DNA from: Mycobacterium sp. OAS707 | GTDB lineage: Bacteria; Actinomycetota; Actinomycetes; Mycobacteriales; Mycobacteriaceae | Direction of reading: 5' to 3' | Length of the DNA stretch: 64,000 nucleotides | Assembly: GCF_014873705.1 (NCBI RefSeq) | Contig: NZ_JADBDS010000007.1 | Coordinates: 53,768-117,767, forward strand | Shown here: in pieces, positions 58,264 to 64,000 of the stretch | Layout of the letters: each line of letters begins with the position of its first letter | How positions within the stretch are numbered: position 1 is the stretch's first letter | Notes under the pieces: model-generated | The model's database searches: none | What the model was told of the DNA's origin: nothing | The model's input: only the letters and a program-made list of their open reading frames with translations | Made by a program: the position numbers and the translations under genes

Positions 58264-61237
58264 AGTCGAGGGCCTCGACGGTCGCGACCGGGCCTTCGTG
58301 TGTCGGTCGGTCGGCGCCTCCGATGACGTAGACAGTCGTGCCGACGGCGGCCACCGCCTCGCCGTGCACCGGCGTGTTGATCGGAGCCACCGAGCGCCAC
58401 TTCGCGCTGGCGATGTCATACATCTCGACGGTGGCCAGTACGCGCGTCGGCTCTTCGCCGCCGACGGCGACGATCCGGCCGTCGATGAATGCAGCACCGT
58501 AGCTCCCGCGCGGCGTCGGCATGTTCGCGAGCTTTTCCCAGTTCCCGGATACGGGGTCGAATCGCTCGAACACCGGCGAGTTCTCGTCGGCACTCAAGAA
58601 CCGCCCGCCAATGGTGTACACGTAGACGCCGTCTGACACCGCCGCCAAATGCTCACGGGGAGTGGGCATATCGGCGGCCTGCGTCCAGGTATTGCCGTCG
58701 AACACCTCAGTCTGCGCGACGAGCTTCTTCTCGTTTTGTCCGCCGACGACCACGAGCTTGTCGTTGACGACGGCTGCCGCCGCGGCGGCACGGGCATGGG
58801 CCAGCGGCGGAAGCTCTGACCACTTACCGTCGCGGAAGGCGAAGACTTTGTTCGAGGCGGCGGCGATGGCGTCCTCGGCACCGCCGATCACCACCATCCC
58901 CCCGCGATAGGTCGCCGCTGTCGCATGGTTCAGCGGAATGGGCAAGGGCGGCTGCGTTTTCCACTCACCCGTTTGGGTGTTGTAGCTCTCGACGGTTTGC
59001 AGGGTGTCGCCGTGGGTCATTCCGCCCGCGATCCAGATCTCGTCGCCGATCACGGTCCACGCCGTCATCAGCCGCGCGGTCGGCGCATCGGGCAGCGCGC
59101 GCCATTGCGGCGCAGGCTGAGGTTTACGCGGCGCCAGCTTCAGCGCCTCGGCCGATGATGTGACTTGGTCATCGCCTACGCTAGTCGACCCGCCGACCGC
59201 ATACACGCTCTTCCTGACGCTGGCCACCGCCAACCCGTGGCGCGCAGTTCCCAAGTCCGGCAACCCATTCCACGATTTGGTGGCGAGATCGAATGCGACG
59301 ACGCTGCTGAGGACCTCACCCTGCGAGACGCCCCCCACGACCACCAGCCGGCCGTCGGTGACCGTGGTGCCGAAGTCACTGCGTCGCCCCGGCACCTCGG
59401 GCAGGCTCGTCCAGGTGTCTGCGGCCGGGTCGTAGGCTTCGACCGCCCCGAGGTCAACGGTTCCGTTGGTGCCACCGATGGCGTAGACCAGCTTGCCGTC
59501 CGATGCCGCGCCCAGCATCTGCCGCGGAGTTGGAATCGGGGCGCCGAGCTTCCATGAATTGCCGTCGAATATCTCGGTGGTGTTCAGCAGCTTGCCGGCG
59601 GCGTCCACACCGCCGGTGACGATCAAGCGATCACCCACCACGGCGGCTGCCCCTGCGGCGCGGGGTTGCAGCAGCGGAGGCAACTCCGTCCACTGGCTGT
59701 TCACGATCCGCCACACCCGATCCGTCGCGACCTTCGGGTTGGCGCCTTCGGTTCGCCAGCCCCCGAGCACGACGGGGGTGTCCTTCCACGTCGCGGACAT
59801 CGCGTGTTGCACGGGCACGGGCAGGTCCTCGCCGCCCTTCCAGCTGTCGATGCTGGGGTCATAGCCTTCGTGGCTTCCGGTGACGCGGTTGTCGGCCGCC
59901 ATCCCGCCGAAGATCCAGATCGTGCCGTCGGCCTCGGTCGCGGTAACCGCGTCGAGCGCGACGCGCGCGTCCGCGATCGGACGCCAACCGGCCTGCGCTT
60001 CGACGGTCGGTTGACTCGGCGGTGGCGCGGGCGGGCCGCCGCCGGGCTTGCGCAGCGACGTGACGACGAAGATGCCGCCGATCACCAAAATCAGCACGGC
60101 CGCAAGGGCGCCTGCGACGATCAGGATTCTCTTGCCCTTCCGCTGCTGCGGTGGGGCGTCCGGCGGGGGCCCGGGCCGCAGGGCTTGCCACGGCAGGCTT
60201 GACGCGCTGACCGACGAGGTGTGCGCGAACATGTTCGGGTCCGGCGGCCCCGCGGGCGCTATCGAATCGGCCGGTGGGATCGGCGGCGCCTCAGCCGGAT
60301 GCGCCACAGAGATCGGCTCCGAGAGTGGCAGTGACTGCGTGCCGCCCGAGGATTCAGGGACGTGAGCGGCGGGCTCGCTGAGTGCCATCGGATCTGCGAC
60401 CAACCCGTTGTGCCGCTGCGCCAGTTGCAACTCGCGGCCGAATTCCTCCGCCGACTGCTGGCGTTTGGTCGGGTCGAGCGACATCGCCTTCTCGATCGCA
60501 GCGCAGACGTCGGCCGGGATTCCCTCGCCGCGCAGGTCGGGCACTGGCGTCGAGGTGATCCGCAGATAGTGTGCGACGAGTTCCTCGTCGGTCTTGCGCT
60601 CGTGCGCGGCGTGGCCTGCGATCAGCGCGTAGATCGTCGCGCCGAGTGAGTACACGTCAGCCACGGCGGTCGGCGGCTTGCCCTCGAGTACCTCCGGCGC
60701 GGTGTAGGAGAGCGTTCCGGTGAAGAACCCGGTCACCGTTTTGTATCCACCGGCGATGCGCGCGGTTCCGAAATCGCTCAGTTGCGGCTCGCCGTAATCG
60801 TTGACGAGAATATTGGCCGGCTTGATGTCGCGATGCAGTGTGTTTGCCCGATGGGCGGTTTCCAACGCGCCGCACAATTTCACGCCGATACGCAACGCCT
60901 CGGGCCACGAGATCCTGCCGTCGCGGTGCACCCGGGCCGCGAGGGAACCCGCTGCGTGATATGGCATCACGATGTACGGCCGACTGCTCTCGGTGACGCC
61001 GACCTGCCACAGGTTCACGATGTTCGGATGGCCGGAAAGGCCCCCCATCGCGTAGCCCTCACGCATGAAACGTTCCCGGCCGTCTTCGTCGAGATTGGAC
61101 GCGAGCACCTTCACGGCGACGATTCGCCCCAGGGACTTCTGGTAACAGCGGTACACGACTCCGCCGCCGCCGCGGCCGACTTCGACGGCGTCCTCGAAAC
61201 CGGCTGCTGCCAGCTCAGACGCAATCTCGCCCGCCAT
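58256..61237 (-). CDS. Membrane Ser/Thr protein kinase with twelve-kelch extracytoplasmic domain
   Basis: Protein of 993 residues. Kinase domain 15-280: Gly loop VGRGGGGVVYRC, Lys43 in IVAVKVLA, catalytic LHRDIKPANILVND (Asp ~140), LSDFGTARIAGG and TGTLSYTAPEVLEGKPPTA. After a Pro-rich spacer a single transmembrane helix (about 369-391, ILIVAGALAAVLILVIGG) leads to a C-terminal region with twelve kelch-type Gly-Gly blades (for example GTIWIFGGM, DRLIVTGGV, GKLVYAIGGT, KSVYAVGGS, GRIVAVGGE, TTVYVIGGA), about two six-bladed propellers. GGGGGCGAGG precedes the ATG. The sensor part would sit outside the membrane. Converges with the FHA gene. Confidence 0.92.
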   Translation of the reverse strand: MAGEIASELAAAGFEDAVEVGRGGGGVVYRCYQKSLGRIVAVKVLASNLDEDGRERFMREGYAMGGLSGHPNIVNLWQVGVTESSRPYIVMPYHAAGSLAARVHRDGRISWPEALRIGVKLCGALETAHRANTLHRDIKPANILVNDYGEPQLSDFGTARIAGGYKTVTGFFTGTLSYTAPEVLEGKPPTAVADVYSLGATIYALIAGHAAHERKTDEELVAHYLRITSTPVPDLRGEGIPADVCAAIEKAMSLDPTKRQQSAEEFGRELQLAQRHNGLVADPMALSEPAAHVPESSGGTQSLPLSEPISVAHPAEAPPIPPADSIAPAGPPDPNMFAHTSSVSASSLPWQALRPGPPPDAPPQQRKGKRILIVAGALAAVLILVIGGIFVVTSLRKPGGGPPAPPPSQPTVEAQAGWRPIADARVALDAVTATEADGTIWIFGGMAADNRVTGSHEGYDPSIDSWKGGEDLPVPVQHAMSATWKDTPVVLGGWRTEGANPKVATDRVWRIVNSQWTELPPLLQPRAAGAAAVVGDRLIVTGGVDAAGKLLNTTEIFDGNSWKLGAPIPTPRQMLGAASDGKLVYAIGGTNGTVDLGAVEAYDPAADTWTSLPEVPGRRSDFGTTVTDGRLVVVGGVSQGEVLSSVVAFDLATKSWNGLPDLGTARHGLAVASVRKSVYAVGGSTSVGDDQVTSSAEALKLAPRKPQPAPQWRALPDAPTARLMTAWTVIGDEIWIAGGMTHGDTLQTVESYNTQTGEWKTQPPLPIPLNHATAATYRGGMVVIGGAEDAIAAASNKVFAFRDGKWSELPPLAHARAAAAAAVVNDKLVVVGGQNEKKLVAQTEVFDGNTWTQAADMPTPREHLAAVSDGVYVYTIGGRFLSADENSPVFERFDPVSGNWEKLANMPTPRGSYGAAFIDGRIVAVGGEEPTRVLATVEMYDIASAKWRSVAPINTPVHGEAVAAVGTTVYVIGGADRPTHEGPVATVEALDFI

Positions 61238-61268
61238 GGTGCCTCGCCCCCTTTAGAAAAGCCGGTGC

Positions 61269-61292
61269 TTTGCTCCAAAGGTACCGAGCAAA
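61269..61292 (-). terminator. Weak hairpin between ligD and kinase genes
   Basis: TTTGCTC and GAGCAAA (61269-61275 and 61286-61292) are perfect seven-base arms around a ten-base loop, downstream of the ligD stop in its reading direction, followed by a CTTTTC run. Termination strength is uncertain. Confidence 0.35.
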
Positions 61293-61319
61293 ACCTGCAT
61301 AAACGCCGGATTTACTCCA

Positions 61320-63611
61320 TCATTCCCAGCGCACTTCGTCTGGAACTTTATCCGGGCGCAGGCCGCGCCAACTCGGCTGACGCAGCCGGCCATCCGAAGT
61401 CCGTTCGCTGTAACGTACTTCGCCGACCAATTCGGGGCGGACGAACGTGACATTCTTGGCGTCCTGAGTGGGAAGCCGTGTATTGAACGGCGATTCGTCG
61501 GTCTGCAGCGGCTTGAGGATGCCCTTGAGTTTCGTCAGTTCCTTTTCGGTGAACCCGGTGCCGACCCGGCCTGCGAAATGCAGCCCGCCATCCTCGGGGA
61601 TGCCGAGCATCAGTGCGCCGATTCCGCTGGACCGCCCGCCCTCTCCTTGACGCCAGCCACCGATCACCACTTCCTGCGTGCACCAGATCTTGTCCTTGAT
61701 CCAAGACGACGAGCGCCGGCCTGGCTGGTAGGTCGAGTCCAGCTTCTTGGCGATCACACCTTCCCAGCGGTGCCTGCGGGCGTGTTCCATTGCTTGCGGA
61801 CCATCGCCTGGTAGCGCGTCGGGCACGATGATCCCGCCGCCGTCAGCCAAGGCCTCGAGCAGGCGGCGGCGGTCAGAGTACTTGGCGCGCAACAACGATC
61901 GACCGTCGAGATGCAAGATGTCGAACGCCCAGTACTCGACGCGGGTGGAGCGGGCCCGGTTCTGCATCTCGCTGAAACTCGGCACGCCGTTGTCGTCGAG
62001 CGCCACAGCTTCGCCATCGAGGATCACGTGATGATCGGCGAGATCGGCTGCCAGAGCTTTGAATTGAGGATATTCATGTGTGACGTCGCGGCCTCGCCGT
62101 GACCGCAGGCTCAGCCGGCCTCGGTTCGCTTCGGCGATGACGCGGTATCCGTCCCATTTGCCCTCGAAGGCCCATTGGGAGGCCTTGAGATTCGCGATCG
62201 AGCCTTCGGTAGCGAGCATCGGGGCCAGGTCGCTGGCCTGAGGGTTGGCCTGTTCCTTCATCCGGTGCGCAAGCCAATTCTTGCCGTTGGTTTGGATAAG
62301 CGCGTAACGGCCCTCGATCTTCTTGCCGTGCAACGTGATTATGACCTCGCCCCCGCGCTCGGGGCCGTCCGGCGCGTGGTCACGGAACTTCTCGGTCTCG
62401 TATGTTCCGGTGTCCCAGATGATCACCTTGCCACCGCCGTATTCACCCTTCGGGATCTCTCCCTCGAAGCTGCCGTACTCGAACGGATGGTCCTCGGTGT
62501 GCACGGCCAGATGGTTGACCGACGGGGTGTCGGGCAGATTCTTCGGCACTGCCCAACTGACCAGCACGCCGTTGCGCTCCAACCGGAAGTCGTAGTGCAG
62601 TCGCCGGGCGTGGTGCTCCTGTATGACGAAGAAGTTGTCGTTGCCCGCGGTCGGCGCGGCGTTGGGGACCGGCTCGGGTGTCTTTCCAGCATCTCGCATG
62701 CTGCGGTAGGTGGTGAGCGCATCGGCCACTGGTGCATCGGAGTCCATCTCGGCCAACAGGTCACCATCGCGTGCCACGCGTTCCAGCACCTCGTCGAAGC
62801 GGAGGTGCCGCAGATCGGGATCTTCGATTTCATCCCAGGTGCGTGGGGCGGCGACCGTCGGTTCGTCGCGGCCGCGCAGCGAGTACGGCGCAATCGTCGT
62901 CTTGTTGCCGTTGTTCTGGCTCCAGTCCAGGAACACCTTGCCGGTTCGCAGGCTCTTGGTCATCGTGGCCGTCACCCGCTTGGGCATCGTCTTCTCCAAC
63001 TGCACCGCGATCCGTCGGGCCAACACGGATGCACCGTGCGAGCTGATCGGCTTCTCAAGCGGCACATATAGATGCAGACCCTTGCTGCCGCTGGTCAACG
63101 GAAAGGTGACCAGCCCGATACCGGCGATGAGTTCGCGCACCTCGTGTGCCACCTCGCAGAGTTGGCGGAACGTCACGCCCTCACCGGGGTCCAAGTCGAA
63201 CACCACCCGGGTTGCGAGGCCTGGCGTCTGCTCAGCACCGTGCTCCCGCGTCCAGGTACTGACGAATCGCCATTGCGGCACATGGACTTCCAGCGACGCC
63301 TGCTGCGCGATCCACGCCAGCCCCTCGGCGCTATTGATGATCGGGTACGTCGTCGTGCCCGACTTGTGGCTGATCGATCCGCGGTCGAGCCAGTCAGGAG
63401 CCGACGACGCGAGCTGCTTTTCGAAGAACGATGGTTCCTCGACGCCGTTGGGCCACCGCTTGCGAGTGACCGCACGCCCGGCGATGTGCGGGATCATCAC
63501 CTCGGCGATGTTGACGTAGTAGTCGAACACTTCCGCTTTTGTGGTGCCCGTCGCCGGGTACAGCACCTTGTCCGGGTTGGTCAGCTTCACCCGGCCGTAT
63601 CGATCCACCAC
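61320..63611 (-). CDS. ligD: Non-homologous end-joining ATP-dependent DNA ligase LigD
   Basis: Multifunctional repair enzyme of 763 residues working with Ku. The polymerase/primase domain comes first (MVDRYGRVKLTNPDKVLYP, catalytic Asp pair in VVFDLDPGEGVTF), then the phosphoesterase domain (residues ~300-450; FVIQEHHARRLHYDFRLERN, YGGGKVIIWDTGTYE), then the ATP-dependent ligase with adenylated Lys ~484 in FEGKWDGYR and the C-terminal OB part (VVIGGWRQGEGGRSSGIGAL). Size and order POL-PE-LIG are mycobacterial (Rv0938). The ku gene is not within the window. GTG at 63611 and 63608 are both possible. Confidence 0.96.
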   Translation of the reverse strand: MVDRYGRVKLTNPDKVLYPATGTTKAEVFDYYVNIAEVMIPHIAGRAVTRKRWPNGVEEPSFFEKQLASSAPDWLDRGSISHKSGTTTYPIINSAEGLAWIAQQASLEVHVPQWRFVSTWTREHGAEQTPGLATRVVFDLDPGEGVTFRQLCEVAHEVRELIAGIGLVTFPLTSGSKGLHLYVPLEKPISSHGASVLARRIAVQLEKTMPKRVTATMTKSLRTGKVFLDWSQNNGNKTTIAPYSLRGRDEPTVAAPRTWDEIEDPDLRHLRFDEVLERVARDGDLLAEMDSDAPVADALTTYRSMRDAGKTPEPVPNAAPTAGNDNFFVIQEHHARRLHYDFRLERNGVLVSWAVPKNLPDTPSVNHLAVHTEDHPFEYGSFEGEIPKGEYGGGKVIIWDTGTYETEKFRDHAPDGPERGGEVIITLHGKKIEGRYALIQTNGKNWLAHRMKEQANPQASDLAPMLATEGSIANLKASQWAFEGKWDGYRVIAEANRGRLSLRSRRGRDVTHEYPQFKALAADLADHHVILDGEAVALDDNGVPSFSEMQNRARSTRVEYWAFDILHLDGRSLLRAKYSDRRRLLEALADGGGIIVPDALPGDGPQAMEHARRHRWEGVIAKKLDSTYQPGRRSSSWIKDKIWCTQEVVIGGWRQGEGGRSSGIGALMLGIPEDGGLHFAGRVGTGFTEKELTKLKGILKPLQTDESPFNTRLPTQDAKNVTFVRPELVGEVRYSERTSDGRLRQPSWRGLRPDKVPDEVRWE

Positions 63612-63630
63612 ATCACGGTATTACCCGGCG

Positions 63631-63636
63631 TACCGT
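63631..63636 (+). promoter_or_regulatory. -10 box of a leaderless promoter for the small secreted protein at 63643
   Basis: TACCGT fits TANNNT and ends six bases before ATG 63643, in the short gap divergent from ligD. Confidence 0.4.
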
Positions 63637-63642
63637 TGCACT

Positions 63643-63867
63643 ATGACAAGGATCTTCGCGGCGTGCCTGGTCACGGTTGCCGCGCTGATCGCGGCTCCAC
63701 AAGCAGCGGCCGACCCCGAGGACCGCCTGCCGTACTGCTCCGTGGACCAGTCGCCGATGGACGTCAGCTGCAGGCCCATGCCGCAGCAGGTGTTTTCCGA
63801 AGACGCGCCTGGCGCCAACCCGGGTGTATCTCTTGGCACGAACCCGGGCTACGAACCGCTGGCCTAG
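63643..63867 (+). CDS. Small secreted protein (74 residues)
   Basis: Precursor with a good signal peptide (MTRIFAACLVTVAALIAAPQ, cleavage after AAA near residue 23). The mature ~50 residues contain two Cys (PYCSVDQSPMDVSCRPMP) that may form a disulfide and a Pro/Gly-rich end (GANPGVSLGTNPGYEPLA). The length and two-Cys layout fit small mycobacterial secreted proteins of unknown function. ATG 63643 is chosen for the signal peptide and the -10 box. Confidence 0.7.
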   Translation: MTRIFAACLVTVAALIAAPQAAADPEDRLPYCSVDQSPMDVSCRPMPQQVFSEDAPGANPGVSLGTNPGYEPLA

Positions 63868-63868
63868 G

Positions 63869-64000
63869 TCACGCGGCGTCGTCTTCTGGACCTGCCCGAC
63901 TTTCCTTGTCGCCGTTGGGGCTTGGCGTATCTAGATCGTCTTCGGGTGGTCGGTGGAGTCGTTCGGGGCGGTGGTAGTCGTTGGTGCGGGCTTGGCCGGT
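63869..64000 (-). CDS. 3' end of a DUF222/HNH endonuclease (13E12-type) gene, truncated by window edge
   Basis: On the minus strand an open frame enters at 64000 and ends with TGA at 63869-63871, giving a 43-residue C-terminus that begins TGQARTNDYHRPERLHRPPE and ends DDAA. The segment ARTNDYHRPERL followed by an acidic, Pro/Asp tail is typical of the C-terminus of DUF222-HNH endonucleases (13E12-like repeat family), a multi-copy mobile-type family in mycobacteria. Only the end is visible, so function and integrity cannot be checked. Confidence 0.6.
   Translation of the reverse strand, partial: TGQARTNDYHRPERLHRPPEDDLDTPSPNGDKESRAGPEDDAA

Overview
The window is about 64 kb of GC-rich DNA, packed with genes on both strands, and it reads as chromosome of an environmental Mycobacterium/Mycolicibacterium. 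Clues are the gene order, which runs parallel (as I remember it) to M. tuberculosis Rv0938-Rv0976c, mycobacteria-restricted families (PerM, the 34-kDa antigen family, LpqN/LpqT lipoprotein, DUF4235, DUF4873, DUF1707), TANNNT -10 boxes placed 6-8 bases before start codons (leaderless mRNAs), and KstR-type operators. I see no tRNA, rRNA, CRISPR array, insertion sequence or prophage, and no gene-free stretch longer than 300 bases.

Layout. 43-8459: a tightly overlapping acyl-CoA catabolic operon (AtuA-like protein, fadE13, accD2, accA2, fadE12, echA7) with the same parts as the acyclic-terpene/leucine (Atu/Liu) carboxylation pathways. 8494-11410: an NAD(P)-binding SDR, a DUF1707 protein and a repetitive secreted protein. 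11625-20173 (minus): VWA protein plus MoxR-type ATPase, LpqN/T lipoprotein, purH, purN, perM and the 34-kDa antigen homologue. 20252-27242: SfnG-type monooxygenase, a repeat-built secreted protein, an ornithine-decarboxylase-like enzyme with a membrane partner, and a steroid-type pair (LLM oxidoreductase, type-1 thiolase-like protein) next to KstR-like boxes. 27350-31376: sucCD, an M23 peptidase with two CRP-like sites upstream, and a membrane protein. 31512-40768: uvrD1, a Phe/Tyr leader peptide with an attenuator-like hairpin pair in front of chorismate mutase, an acyltransferase, gabD, pgi, a small secreted protein and an SDR. 40857-50164: a large cyclase-like/AAA/TPR protein, Fpg-like glycosylase, holin-like membrane protein, cobF, an AurF-type di-iron oxygenase with a truncated monooxygenase partner, an MFS transporter, DUF4235, and a second KstR-controlled LLM enzyme. 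50194-53847: CheB, STAS/ATPase and CheR-PAS genes, a chemotaxis-like module in an organism group without flagella. 53844-64000: coiled-coil protein and AraC regulator, SDR, TrmO-like protein, membrane protein, FHA/HTH regulator facing a Ser/Thr kinase with twelve kelch blades, ligD, a small secreted protein, and the 3' end of a DUF222/HNH (13E12-type) gene cut by the window edge.

The most interesting signals are: (1) the 17-codon leader peptide with Phe-Phe-Tyr-Gly-Tyr and mutually exclusive hairpins before chorismate mutase; (2) the CheB/STAS-ATPase/CheR-PAS module; (3) the kelch kinase and FHA pair; (4) four different long imperfect palindromes between genes, three of which begin with (C)CGCGAG-like ends; (5) KstR-like boxes that tie scattered genes into a steroid regulon. 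Start codons were chosen from ribosome-binding sites, overlaps and -10 boxes and some are uncertain; where so, this is stated.
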